Shown: positions 1 through 8,234, counted from the first letter of the stretch. The stretch is DNA of 25,687 bases from CAZLYK01 sp964563495 (GCA_964563495.1 CAZLYK010000073.1:1-25687); one strand, 5' to 3'. A program made the numbers and translations. Notes: a model not told the origin generated them from the sequence alone.

Positions 1-20
1 CGACCGCGAGGACGCGGTCG
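1..20. repeat. GC-rich perfect hairpin at window edge
   Basis: CGACCGCG and CGCGGTCG form an 8-bp perfect stem around the loop AGGA. It lies about 30 bp beyond the stop codon of the minus-strand aldolase gene, so it could be part of a terminator for that gene. The T-run expected on the minus strand would fall outside the window, and on the plus strand none follows. It could equally belong to an upstream gene cut by the window. Confidence 0.5.
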
Positions 21-41
21 CACAAACGTGAAAATCGCTAT

Positions 42-54
42 AATCCTGTCTATT
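42..54. repeat. GACAGGAT-family repeat, short copy A
   Basis: AATCCTGTCTATT matches exactly the outer end of the long palindrome at 5929-6029. The stop codon of the minus-strand aldolase gene (TAG, 50-52) lies inside this repeat. It is one of five loci in the window that carry the ATAGACAGGAT motif, all outside or at the very edge of genes. Confidence 0.7.
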
Positions 55-838
55 CAAAAAGGTCGGGTTGTTCGCGGGTGATGCGATTCCAGAGCGGCTG
101 GAACTGGAACCAGCCGGCGAGCGTCGATCCGACCTGTTGTTTGGTGAGGATGGCGTGTTCGTGACCGATCATTTGCGGCTCGCCCGCGGCCTCGGCCATG
201 AGCTGCGCCTGGCAACTGCGATCCATCGTGATAAACCACCACGCCGCTTCATCGACAGACTGGCCTACCGTCAACAATCCATGATTTCGCAGGATCACGG
301 CCTTGCAGTTTCCCAGGGCCGAGGCGATGCGCTGGCCTTCGGCGGGGTCCAGGACGACCCCGGTGAAATCGTCGAAAACCGAGTGATCTTGATAAAATGC
401 GCAGGCATCCTGAGTGATCGGATCGAGCAGGCGGCCGAGCGTCGACCAGGATTTGCCGTACATCGAATGCGCGTGCGCCGCCGCGACCACGTCGGGCCGC
501 GCCGCGTGAACCGATGAGTGAATGGCAAAAGCCGCGGCATTGACCGGGTCTTCTCCCTCGACAACATCGCCCTTTTGGTTGACCAGGATCAGATCCGAAG
601 CGCGGATCTGGCTGAAATCCATGCCGAACGGATTGACCCAGAAATGATCGGTCTTTTCCGGATCGCGCGCCGTGATATGTCCGGCCACTCCCTCATCGAA
701 ACCAAATCTGGCGAAGAGGCGAAAAGCCGCGGCTAACCGTTGCTTTCGATGAAGCCGCTCTTCTTCGACGGTGCTGAAAGTCGGCGGTTGCGGCAAATTC
801 AACGGCCGCGCCGGCGTGATCATGGGAGCTTCTGTCAT
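50..838 (-). CDS. Class II aldolase/adducin family protein
   Basis: The 262-residue product belongs to the class II aldolase/adducin fold, whose members are Zn-dependent aldolases, epimerases and decarboxylases; the exact substrate cannot be read here. Visible family motifs are a GHITARDP segment near the N terminus, the metal-binding HAHS motif in the middle, an earlier IHSSVH histidine pair, and a later RNHGLL segment that supplies another histidine. I chose the ATG at 838 because it has AAGGAG five bases upstream; a longer reading to 889 adds 17 unconvincing residues. There is no signal peptide, so it is cytoplasmic. The gene is transcribed away from the DUF1549 gene and has no operon partner in view. 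The NHGLL-type, adducin-like members are often of unknown function, so the family is sure and the reaction is not. Confidence 0.9.
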   Translation of the reverse strand: MTEAPMITPARPLNLPQPPTFSTVEEERLHRKQRLAAAFRLFARFGFDEGVAGHITARDPEKTDHFWVNPFGMDFSQIRASDLILVNQKGDVVEGEDPVNAAAFAIHSSVHAARPDVVAAAHAHSMYGKSWSTLGRLLDPITQDACAFYQDHSVFDDFTGVVLDPAEGQRIASALGNCKAVILRNHGLLTVGQSVDEAAWWFITMDRSCQAQLMAEAAGEPQMIGHEHAILTKQQVGSTLAGWFQFQPLWNRITREQPDLFE

Positions 839-957
839 GTTCTCTCCTTGTGACAGCAATCTTTTTTCAATCAGAGGAAAAATTACCACAGAATATTAAT
901 CAAGCATAGAAAAGTATGGGAACAAACCCTGGTTGTGGTAAAATCCGGCCGCCCAAA

Positions 958-985
958 TTGACATTTTATTCGACCATGCCTTAAT
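958..985 (+). promoter_or_regulatory. Putative sigma-70 promoter of the DUF1549/DUF1501 unit
   Basis: TTGACA (958-963) matches the -35 consensus fully. Sixteen bases later CTTAAT (980-985) matches four of six -10 positions. Transcription would start near 992, giving a leader of about 86 nt before the ATG at 1078. The rest of the 239-bp divergent gap shows no other feature I can support; the promoter for the opposite aldolase gene is not clear. Confidence 0.45.
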
Positions 986-1077
986 CCGAACTTCATGACT
1001 TCATGATCCAGGGCCCGCCCTGCCCATTTGGGAAAGAAACAATCAGATTTTGGACAGATTTTCGGGAGGATTTGTAT

Positions 1078-3144
1078 ATGCCTAAATCGGGAGGCAAGAG
1101 TGTGACAGAGAATAACCGGACGATGCCTCTGCTCAAACGCTGCGTGACATTTGCTTTCGCGGCGGCCGGCTTGATCTTCGGACTCGACCAATTGGGGTTT
1201 GAATCCGGGTCGCTGGCGTCGCTGGTTGGGGCGCAGCAGCGGGCATCCAGGATTCAGAGGATGACCAGCTCTGATTGTACCTTTTTGAGAGAGCCGGAAA
1301 ACTACCGTGGCGTTGAGGCGCGTCACCGGCTCGACGTATCCCGGACGACCGAATCGATCGGCCGTGTCCTGGAGCAGGAGAATTTGAGTCTGGTGACCGC
1401 CGATCAGATTCCGCGCAAGAACGTGATCGACGAGATCCTTTTCGATCGCATGTCTAGCGACGGGATTGCCTCGGCTCCGCTGACGACCGACGCAGAGTTT
1501 CTGCGCCGCGTGACGATCGACCTGACGGGCCGCATTCCGTCGCCCGATGAGGTCACCAGATTCCTCCAGGATGCCAACCCATATAAACGCGAGGCGCTGG
1601 TCGATTCGCTGATCAGGACCGAGGAGTTTACCGACAAGTGGACGATGTTCTTCGGCGATCTTTACAAGAACTCCTCAAACGCCACCAACATCACTCGTTA
1701 TATCATCGGCCGCGAATCTTTCCACAAATACATCAGAGATTCGATTGCGCAGAACAAGAGCTATGCCCAAATGGCGGTCGAAATGATCGCCGGCGACGGC
1801 GATAATAATGTCAACGGCGCGGTCAATTTCACGGTCGGCGGCAACGTCCCGATGGGGCCGGCGCAGGACACCATGGACGGGTTGGCCGTCCAGGCCTCGA
1901 GCGTCTTCCTCGGTCTGAGTTCGATGGATTGCCTGCTCTGCCACAACGGCGCCGGCCACCTCGACGCGATCAATCTCTGGGGTTCGCAAGTCACCCGAGC
2001 AGATGCCTGGGGCATGTCGGCCTTCTTCGCCCGCACGCGCCGGCAATTCACGCGCGAAAGCACCAGCGTCAACTACGGCAAATACACGATCAGCGAAAAT
2101 GCGAATGGTGAATATCAGCTCAACACCAATTCGGGGAACCGTCAGACCCGCGCACCGATCAACGGCAAGAACACCGTCGATCCGAAATATCTGTTCGGCG
2201 GAACGGTCAACACCGGCGAGAATCGCCGCCAGGCGCTGGCCCGGATGATGACCGCCGATCGGCAGTTCGCCCGCGCGACGGTCAATTACATCTGGGAAGA
2301 GCTCATGGTCGAGGCGCTGGTCTCGCCCTCGAACACTTTTGACATGGCGAGGATCAGCCCGGATGCGCAGATGCCCGATGGCTGGTCATTGCAACCGTCG
2401 AATCCGGAATTGCTCGAAGCCTTGAGCCAGGAGTTTATCCAGAGCGGCTACAACCTGAGATACCTGATCGGGCTGATCGCCAAATCGAGCGCCTACCAGC
2501 TCTCCTCGCAATATCCGGGGACCTGGAAGGTTGAATACGTGCCATATTATGCGCGCAAATTCGCCCGCCGCCTGGATGCCGAAGAGATCCACGACGCGAT
2601 CGTCAAAGCCACCGCGATCCTCCCGGTGACCACCTACAGGGAGACCGGCGCCACGACAAATCAAACGATCATCGGATATCCGATCATGAGCGACGATGGG
2701 AGGAAGCTGAGAGAGGTGACCTGGGCCATGCAATTGCCGGAACCGCTCGAACCGCGCCAAAGAGGAGATGTGCGCACCTTCCTCGACTCTTTCCTGCGCG
2801 GCAATCGCGATTCCAACTCGCGCACCCAGGACTCATCGATCCTGCAGGCGCTCAACCTCATGAACAACACTTTCGTCATGGATCGGATCCATCAGGGCAA
2901 CCGGGTGATCAACGTCCCGAACACGCCCGAGATCCCGTCAACCGTCAGGAGGCTGCTCGCCGATACAACCCTGACCAACGACCAGATCATCACCCAGCTC
3001 TACCTCCACACCCTCTCGCGTTACCCGACCGAGGCGGAGAAGACCAAGGCGCTGACCTACTACACCTCGATGGGCAAACAGGCCGCGACTGAAAGCCTCC
3101 AGTGGGTGCTCTTGAATAAGGTGGACTTCATTTTCAATTACTAA
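1078..3144 (+). CDS. DUF1549/DUF1553 (PSCyt2-PSD1) protein with one CxxCH motif
   Basis: The 688-residue protein has a basic N terminus and one hydrophobic segment (about residues 20-40), so it is probably exported or membrane-anchored. Residues about 115-300 match DUF1549 (PSCyt2) with the typical IDLTGRIPSPDEV stretch, and about 400-680 match DUF1553 (PSD1), including the NRRQALARMM and LIAKSSAYQLSS segments. A CLLCH motif at 285-289 could bind a c-type heme. The start at 1078 has GGGAGGA seven bases upstream; an earlier start at 1003 lacks such support. The family was first noticed in Planctomycetes and is also common in Acidobacteriota; its biochemical role is not established. It is followed after 20 bp by a DUF1501 gene, the usual partner, which suggests that the two exported proteins act together. 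Confidence 0.9.
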   Translation: MPKSGGKSVTENNRTMPLLKRCVTFAFAAAGLIFGLDQLGFESGSLASLVGAQQRASRIQRMTSSDCTFLREPENYRGVEARHRLDVSRTTESIGRVLEQENLSLVTADQIPRKNVIDEILFDRMSSDGIASAPLTTDAEFLRRVTIDLTGRIPSPDEVTRFLQDANPYKREALVDSLIRTEEFTDKWTMFFGDLYKNSSNATNITRYIIGRESFHKYIRDSIAQNKSYAQMAVEMIAGDGDNNVNGAVNFTVGGNVPMGPAQDTMDGLAVQASSVFLGLSSMDCLLCHNGAGHLDAINLWGSQVTRADAWGMSAFFARTRRQFTRESTSVNYGKYTISENANGEYQLNTNSGNRQTRAPINGKNTVDPKYLFGGTVNTGENRRQALARMMTADRQFARATVNYIWEELMVEALVSPSNTFDMARISPDAQMPDGWSLQPSNPELLEALSQEFIQSGYNLRYLIGLIAKSSAYQLSSQYPGTWKVEYVPYYARKFARRLDAEEIHDAIVKATAILPVTTYRETGATTNQTIIGYPIMSDDGRKLREVTWAMQLPEPLEPRQRGDVRTFLDSFLRGNRDSNSRTQDSSILQALNLMNNTFVMDRIHQGNRVINVPNTPEIPSTVRRLLADTTLTNDQIITQLYLHTLSRYPTEAEKTKALTYYTSMGKQAATESLQWVLLNKVDFIFNY

Positions 3145-3164
3145 GCTGGCCGACGACGGCTGAA

Positions 3165-4685
3165 ATGGAGAAAAGACGACTTATGGATAAACATCTTCAT
3201 CCAGATCATTCTTGCGAAGTTTGCAAACCGTTGCGCCCGGCGAACTCATCCCTGTTTGGCGGACCGGCTTTGGGGCGACGCGATTTCTTTAAAATAGCCG
3301 GGTCCGGCGTGGCCGGATATTTCATCTCGCCCTGGCTGGCCGAATCGGTCCTGGCCGGCGCTGTCGAGGGATACGGCGCGCAACTGATTGGAAAAGCGCG
3401 GAACTGCATTTTTATTCATATGCAGGGTGCGCCCAGCCACGTCGATACTTTTGATCTCAAGGTTGGATCGTGGACGCCCGCGGATTTCACGCCCGAGACG
3501 ATCAATGGGGTGCTCTTCCCCAAGGGTCTTATGCCGACGCTCGCCGACCACCTGGACAAGATAGCGATCATCAGGTCCGTCCGCGCTCCGGCACTGGTCC
3601 ATTCACTGCAGCAGGTCTGGGTGCAGATCTCCCGCAACCCCAGCGCGGCGCTCGGCAAGATTGCGCCGAATATCGGCAGTGTCGCGGCGATAGAGTTCGA
3701 GCCGCAGCGCCAACCGAATCAGAAACTGCCCGGATTTGTTGCGCTCAACGGCGGCAGCACCGTAGGCTCGGGCTACTTTAACGCGCGTTACACCCCGTTC
3801 GCGGTGACCGCCAGTGCAACCGGGCTGAGCAACCTGATCAACCGCGACGGCCAGACGACGTTCGAGCGTCGATACCAGATGCTCCAGGATCTCGATTCGG
3901 GGCTGCGCGCCAACTCACCGCTCGGCGAAGACGTGGTCGATATGGATGGTTTCTACCTCCAAAGCCGTGCCATGATGTACAACCCCGAAGTCGATGCGGT
4001 CTTCAAGTTTACTGCCGACGAACAGACTCGCTACGGTAACAACGGGTTCGGCAATTCCTGTATCGTCGCCCGCAACCTGGTCAGGGCCAATCTCGGGAGC
4101 CGCTTCATCCAGATCAACCTCGGCGGATGGGATAATCACCAGAATATCTACGTCCGTCCGGGAGGCATCTACGGCCCGGCCACCCAATTCGATCGCGGTC
4201 TGGCCAATCTTTTAGCCGACCTCTCGTCCTTGCCGGGAATCAACGGCGGATCATTGCTCGACGAAACACTGATCGTCGCCATGGGTGAATTCGGTCGAAC
4301 CGTGAGGAGCGGGAACACCGTCGGCCTCAACCCCGCCCTCGGACGCGATCATTACTTCAACCAATTCGCGGTCTTCGCCGGAGGAGGAGTCGCCGGTGGT
4401 AAAGTCATCGGATCGACAACTGATGACGGCGGCGCAGTCCTTAACCCGGGCTGGTCACAAAACCGCTCCGTCGCCAACGAAGATATTGCCGCCACCATCT
4501 ACTCGGCACTCGGGATCGACTACACCAAGAGACGCTACGATGACCCCTTCGGTCGTGGTTTCGAGTACGTGCCCTTCGCCTCGGAAGGCGCATGGTATCC
4601 AGTCCTCGAACTGTTCGGCAGGAAAATTCAGAGCCGGCCGGGCATCACTCCGCGCGGCGGGACGGGCAGAGTTATATCGAAATAA
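3165..4685 (+). CDS. DUF1501 family protein with Tat signal
   Basis: The 506-residue DUF1501 protein has a twin-arginine leader: GRRDFFKIAG (37-46) followed by a hydrophobic stretch ending before LAGAVEG. This implies folded export to the periplasm. DUF1501 proteins belong to the alkaline phosphatase/sulfatase-like superfamily; here the segments GAPSHVDTFD, GGWDNHQN, MGEFGRT and GRDHYF carry the likely metal-binding Asp and His residues. A CEVC pair sits at 17-20, before the leader. The start is uncertain: ATG 3165 lacks a ribosome site, while ATG 3183 has GGAG twelve bases upstream, so six fewer residues are possible. It lies just downstream of the DUF1549/DUF1553 gene, the standard pairing in Planctomycetes and Acidobacteriota. 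The substrate is unknown. Confidence 0.9.
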   Translation: MEKRRLMDKHLHPDHSCEVCKPLRPANSSLFGGPALGRRDFFKIAGSGVAGYFISPWLAESVLAGAVEGYGAQLIGKARNCIFIHMQGAPSHVDTFDLKVGSWTPADFTPETINGVLFPKGLMPTLADHLDKIAIIRSVRAPALVHSLQQVWVQISRNPSAALGKIAPNIGSVAAIEFEPQRQPNQKLPGFVALNGGSTVGSGYFNARYTPFAVTASATGLSNLINRDGQTTFERRYQMLQDLDSGLRANSPLGEDVVDMDGFYLQSRAMMYNPEVDAVFKFTADEQTRYGNNGFGNSCIVARNLVRANLGSRFIQINLGGWDNHQNIYVRPGGIYGPATQFDRGLANLLADLSSLPGINGGSLLDETLIVAMGEFGRTVRSGNTVGLNPALGRDHYFNQFAVFAGGGVAGGKVIGSTTDDGGAVLNPGWSQNRSVANEDIAATIYSALGIDYTKRRYDDPFGRGFEYVPFASEGAWYPVLELFGRKIQSRPGITPRGGTGRVISK

Positions 4686-4687
4686 AA

Positions 4688-4704
4688 ATAGACAGGATGG
4701 ACAG
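4688..4704. repeat. GACAGGAT-family repeat, short copy B
   Basis: ATAGACAGGATGGACAG begins two bases after the DUF1501 stop codon. It carries the same ATAGACAGGAT core as the long palindrome at 5929-6029, here as a single degenerate unit with no inverted partner. Confidence 0.65.
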
Positions 4705-4706
4705 TG

Positions 4707-4729
4707 CAGCTCCAAAATTGTAGCTGTTT
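4707..4729. terminator. Possible bidirectional terminator between convergent genes
   Basis: CAGCT (4707-4711) pairs with AGCTG (4722-4726), and an inner CAA pairs with TTG across one mismatch. On the plus strand TTTA follows at once. The structure sits between the convergent DUF1501 and FGE-like genes, where a terminator is expected, but the stem is short and the T-run is weak. Confidence 0.35.
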
Positions 4730-5909
4730 AAGGCAGGGGTCTGGCGACGATTCTAAAACCCAGATCGTGGTGGCGCACTTCGGGCTGGAATGTATCCCGA
4801 TAGGCGATGCCGAGCAGGGCGATGCTGGCGCTGTACCACGAACCGCCGCGCGCCACCCTCGCATCAGTCGAATCCGCCCGGTTGCGGTCGTCATCCGCAT
4901 ATGGCCGCTCGCGGTTGTAAGGGCGATTGATCGTTTGAGTCCACTCGACGACGTTGCCCGAGACGTGGTAGAGGCCGAAACGATTGGGAAGGAATTTGGC
5001 TCTTGTCTCTTCGATCCCGATCACCGTGACGGGCGCATCGGGGTTCTTCTTCCAGTTGTATAATTTCGATTCCTCATCGCTCAGCATCCGGCTGAGCCCG
5101 TAATCAAAGCCGTCCGGCCCGCGCGCGGCCTTCTCCCATTCGGCTTCGGCCGGTAGAGAGAATTGCCATTGTCCCTGCCCGAATTTGGCGGTCAGCCAAT
5201 GGCAAAAAGCTTCCGCTTCGAACCACGACACCCAGGTCACCGGTTGATCGTCCTGCCCGAAGCGTTTGAACTCGATACCCGATTCCCCGAGCAGCGCGGT
5301 GGCGCTTGAAGGGTTTTCCGATTTCCACTTTCTTCCGGCTTCAGTCCAGTTCACCTGGTCGGCATAACCTTGCGGATCGCGGATAAATTCCCTGAACTCG
5401 GCATTGGTCACCTCAAAGGCGCTGATGAAGTAAGCCGGCAGCCAGAGATAGTGCGGCTCGCGAGGGTTGAGCCGATCGCCGATCAAAAAATTTCCGCTCG
5501 GGATAAAGGCCCATGTGGTCGCATTCCCGGGCGGCGAACCGGAGGCATGCCGTCGGACCGTGACCAGAAATGAACCGTCCTTATCCGGGCCAAGTCTATA
5601 TCCCCTGATCGTAACCGGATAGAAAAGCGGCTGATTGTTTATGTCGACCTTGAGGAAGTAGTTCCCCGGCGAGAGCCAGATGGGTGATCCATTGAATTCC
5701 GCGACTTCGACCGCTTCCTCCAATCTCTTACCGGCTTGAAAGAGTTTGGCCGGCGCGCCGGCAAGATTGGTCACGATCAGCTCGGTCTCTTCGCGGTTGT
5801 AATGAATCGTCTCGCTCTGCCGCTCTCGAAAGTATCGGGCAGCCGCCCATCCTCCTGCCAGGATAGACACAGCCACGATCACGATCGCTGCCCAGTAGAT
5901 CCTATTCAT
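4728..5909 (-). CDS. Membrane-anchored FGE-like (SUMF1-fold) protein with PEGA-like domain
   Basis: The protein of about 393 residues starts with a transmembrane helix (about 4-25), followed by a PEGA-like beta domain (about 40-120) and a formylglycine-generating-enzyme-like domain to the C terminus. Fold hallmarks are the FEVTNAEF segment, PVTWVSWFEAEAFC, LPAEAEWEKAARG, the VSGNVVEW motif and the final RGGSW and GFRIV segments. True formylglycine-generating enzymes carry catalytic cysteines just after GGSW; here that stretch reads YSASIALLG with no cysteine, so sulfatase activation is unlikely and a binding or structural role is more plausible. The first ATG is at 5909; a TTG at 5921 in frame falls within a T-run and is less likely. 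The start lies about 10 bp after a strong hairpin and T-run, so how the gene is transcribed is unclear. Confidence 0.85.
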   Translation of the reverse strand: MNRIYWAAIVIVAVSILAGGWAAARYFRERQSETIHYNREETELIVTNLAGAPAKLFQAGKRLEEAVEVAEFNGSPIWLSPGNYFLKVDINNQPLFYPVTIRGYRLGPDKDGSFLVTVRRHASGSPPGNATTWAFIPSGNFLIGDRLNPREPHYLWLPAYFISAFEVTNAEFREFIRDPQGYADQVNWTEAGRKWKSENPSSATALLGESGIEFKRFGQDDQPVTWVSWFEAEAFCHWLTAKFGQGQWQFSLPAEAEWEKAARGPDGFDYGLSRMLSDEESKLYNWKKNPDAPVTVIGIEETRAKFLPNRFGLYHVSGNVVEWTQTINRPYNRERPYADDDRNRADSTDARVARGGSWYSASIALLGIAYRDTFQPEVRHHDLGFRIVARPLP

Positions 5910-5919
5910 GTTCTTGATC

Positions 5920-6029
5920 AAAAAAGAGAATAGACAGGATTAACAGGATTTCGACAGGATTAAACAGGATTCTCTTTTTGGTTTTTTATCCTGTTTAATC
6001 CTGTCGAAATCCTGTTAATCCTGTCTATT
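5920..6029 (-). terminator. Likely rho-independent terminator of the nos operon
   Basis: Read on the minus strand, the 42-bp inverted repeat directly follows the NosY stop codon and is followed by CTCTTTTTT (5928-5920). A very stable stem plus a run of six T is the form of an intrinsic terminator. The stem is far longer than usual and comes from a repeat family, so termination may be a borrowed role. Confidence 0.6.
5921..6029. repeat. Long palindromic GACAGGAT element, copy C
   Basis: Positions 5929-5970 and 5988-6029 are perfect reverse complements over 42 bp, separated by a 17-nt pyrimidine-rich loop. Each arm holds four ACAGGAT units spaced 9 to 11 bp apart. The left arm is itself framed by inverted AAAAAGAGAA (5921-5930) and TTCTCTTTTT (5970-5979), so a second hairpin competes. 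The element fills the gap between the NosY stop codon, which overlaps its right end, and the FGE-like gene. It is the fullest copy of a family with four other loci in this window. Confidence 0.9.
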
Positions 6030-6858
6030 AAATATCCTGTCGCTTCAACAACTGCTGGGAGAAGAAGAACGGCACGATCACCCAAACCAGCAATCCCGTC
6101 ATGAGCAGCAGGATGCTCGCCGATTCACCTCCCATGAATCTGGTCAAGGCGGCGCCGGCGGCGCCGAAGATCTCCTCTCCGTCGATGACCATCAAACTCG
6201 CCACTCTGACCATATCCACCGGGTTGCCGAAGAGCGAGGCGAAGATGAACCGGTTGGCGGTGCGTTCTTTCATGAGAAACGTGCCGCCGATGACGATCAG
6301 GTCATAGAAGAGGACAAAGAAGAACCAGAGAAATAGCGCGACTCCGAAGGCTTTCGACTTACGATGGCAGATTGACGAGACCAGCGCGGAGAGCGTGAGA
6401 AAGACGATCGCGAGGACGAGCGAGAAGATGACGAAAACCGGGTACCGCAAAGCACCGCGCGTTCCGGCTTTGAAGGCGATAATGATTCCGGCCAGCCCGA
6501 AACCCGCGACTGTCGCCGTCGCGATCGAGAAGAACAACCCCGCCAGCTTACCGAGCAGAATTTCAGCCCGCGTGACCGGTTGCGAAAAGAGCAATTCGCT
6601 CGCGCTCTTCTCGCTCGTGAAGCTGAGTGTCCCCATGGTCAAAGCCACCAGCGGGACGATATAGAGGACCAGGTTGAGCATGCTCGCCGAAGTTCGGGCA
6701 AAGCCCTGAAATCCGATCATCCCCGCCGTGACCAATCCGAAATAAGAGATCGCCAGCACCAGCACCCCGAACACTCCCGCGAAGATCAACGTCCAGCGGT
6801 TGCGAATGTTGACGATCAACTCCTGCCGGGCGATCGTTTTGACTGCGCTGAAGTCCAT
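6028..6858 (-). CDS. nosY: NosY, ABC-2 type permease for copper-site assembly
   Basis: This 276-residue membrane protein has about six hydrophobic segments and the ABC-2 permease pattern. It includes the ARQELIVNIRNRWTL amphipathic start, LSFTSEKSASELLFSQPVTRAEILLGKL before the second helix, and LVSSICHRKSKAFG in the middle. NosY forms the membrane channel of the NosDFY transporter needed to mature the copper centres of NosZ. GGAGAAG stands directly before the ATG at 6858, seven bases after the NosL stop. It is the last gene of the cluster. The identification rests on sequence type plus its place next to nosF, nosD and nosL; ABC-2 permeases alone are not specific. Confidence 0.9.
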   Translation of the reverse strand: MDFSAVKTIARQELIVNIRNRWTLIFAGVFGVLVLAISYFGLVTAGMIGFQGFARTSASMLNLVLYIVPLVALTMGTLSFTSEKSASELLFSQPVTRAEILLGKLAGLFFSIATATVAGFGLAGIIIAFKAGTRGALRYPVFVIFSLVLAIVFLTLSALVSSICHRKSKAFGVALFLWFFFVLFYDLIVIGGTFLMKERTANRFIFASLFGNPVDMVRVASLMVIDGEEIFGAAGAALTRFMGGESASILLLMTGLLVWVIVPFFFSQQLLKRQDI

Positions 6859-6865
6859 CTTCTCC

Positions 6866-7330
6866 TCACTTTCCGTTCAGCTCCGGCCAGCTCAACAGTT
6901 GGCCTTGGTACTTTGACCGAGCTTCATCCGCCTTCACTCGATCAAGAAATGCGACGGTATTTCCGCCCATCGGCGTGGTCAGCTGATCAGACTTGACGAA
7001 ATAAGCCTCTTCGGCCTTGATCCATTTTCGCGTCTCGTAGTCGACCACGAAATAAGCGCCGATCTTGCCGCGGTCCGCCCTGGTCTTGAGATACTCGCGC
7101 AGGCAGCCGATGTCATCGAACTTGAACGGGTCGCCGTCATTGGTGATAAATTCGGCCGCGAACTGTTTTTCAGAGATCGCCATCCTGCACATCGAGCACA
7201 TGTCTTCCGGATTGACCTCGACCGGCGTCAATTCAACCTGCCCGCAGGCGGCGAGGATAATCACGAATCCCAGCAAAGCCAGCCGTTGAAACGGCTTTTT
7301 TCGATTATTTGTCCTGTTCACTCTGATCAT
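6866..7330 (-). CDS. nosL: NosL, copper-binding lipoprotein
   Basis: The 154-residue product has a basic N terminus, a hydrophobic segment and a lipobox LAAC with Cys29 as the probable lipidated residue. Directly after it comes DMCSMCRM (Cys45, Cys48, Met50), the characteristic NosL motif for Cu(I) binding. The FDDIGCLREYL stretch is also typical. NosL delivers copper to the NosDFY-assisted assembly of NosZ at the outer face of the inner membrane. The ATG at 7330 lies within the end of nosF, giving a 26-bp overlap in a different frame, so translation is probably coupled; no clear ribosome site precedes it. Confidence 0.93.
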   Translation of the reverse strand: MIRVNRTNNRKKPFQRLALLGFVIILAACGQVELTPVEVNPEDMCSMCRMAISEKQFAAEFITNDGDPFKFDDIGCLREYLKTRADRGKIGAYFVVDYETRKWIKAEEAYFVKSDQLTTPMGGNTVAFLDRVKADEARSKYQGQLLSWPELNGK

Positions 7331-8234
7331 GGATATATTTAAGGTAGATGTCTTCGAGGGATAGTTCTTCAGTTGCCAAGCGCAGGATAGCGCCGCCGGC
7401 GGCCTCGATCGCCCGCAGGATCATCATCCGGTCCTCGGCTTGCGAGGTAACGATCAAAGCATCACCCTCGATTGTGACCTCTCTCGCGCCGGCTGCACGG
7501 GCCGCTTCGACCAGGCGCTGATCCGGCAGACCGAGCACGATTCTCATCCGGCAACTACTCATCAACCCTTCACGCAAGGCGCCGATCGACTCGATCGCGA
7601 CCAGCCTGCCGCCGACCAAAATCGCCACGCGATCGGCCAGGCGCTCGACATCGGCCAACACGTGGGAAGAAAAGACGATCGTCTTCCCCTCCGCCTTGAG
7701 CGCGGCGAGGAATTCCCGGAAACGGATCGCTCCTTCCGGATCCAGGCTGACCGTCGGCTCATCGAGCAGTAAAATCGGCGTATCGGGCAAGCAGGCAACC
7801 GCCAACCCCAGGCGCTGGACCATGCCTCCCGACAGCTCGCCGACCGGCTTACGGCTGAACCCGTTGAAATCGAAATGCGAATTGTGGAGGACATCGTCGA
7901 TCCGCCGAGCCGGAAGTTTGCGCAGGCGGCAATAAAACTCCATGACTTCACGCGCCGTCAGGTTTTCGTGAAAGCTCAGCCGCTGCGGCAAAAAGCTGAT
8001 CAGCCGCTTGGCCGCGCGCGCGTCTTTCCAGAGATCCAGCCCATTGATTTTGATCTCGCCCTCGGTCGGCACGCTCAGCCCGACCATGCATTTGAGCGTC
8101 GTCGTCTTGCCGCTCCCGTTCGGTCCGAGCAATGCAAAAGTCTCGCCATCCTCGATCTCGAACGAAACGTTATCGACGGCGGCGACCTCGCCCATACTCC
8201 CGAACTGCTTGGTTAAATTTTTGACCTCAATCAT
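7305..8234 (-). CDS. nosF: NosF, ABC transporter ATPase
   Basis: This 309-residue ATP-binding subunit shows the Walker A motif GPNGSGKTT (37-45), a Q-loop in FLPQRLSF, the signature LSGGM (134-138), Walker B LLLDEP (155-160) and the switch histidine in FSSHVLADVE. It energises the NosY channel and acts on NosD in the periplasm during NosZ maturation. The start ATG overlaps the nosD stop as ATGA (8231-8234), which indicates translational coupling. The end overlaps nosL by 26 bp. The C-terminal region of about 90 residues after the ATPase core is regulatory-like, as in other NosF proteins. Confidence 0.93.
   Translation of the reverse strand: MIEVKNLTKQFGSMGEVAAVDNVSFEIEDGETFALLGPNGSGKTTTLKCMVGLSVPTEGEIKINGLDLWKDARAAKRLISFLPQRLSFHENLTAREVMEFYCRLRKLPARRIDDVLHNSHFDFNGFSRKPVGELSGGMVQRLGLAVACLPDTPILLLDEPTVSLDPEGAIRFREFLAALKAEGKTIVFSSHVLADVERLADRVAILVGGRLVAIESIGALREGLMSSCRMRIVLGLPDQRLVEAARAAGAREVTIEGDALIVTSQAEDRMMILRAIEAAGGAILRLATEELSLEDIYLKYIHDQSEQDK

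Noticed and set aside
883..1326. 147-codon open frame on the minus strand
   Set aside because: It overlaps the start of the DUF1549 gene and the divergent promoter region and has a composition unlike a real protein.
5929..6029. CRISPR array
   Set aside because: The repeated units are only about 7-10 bp, are arranged as a palindrome and have no unique spacers or cas genes nearby.
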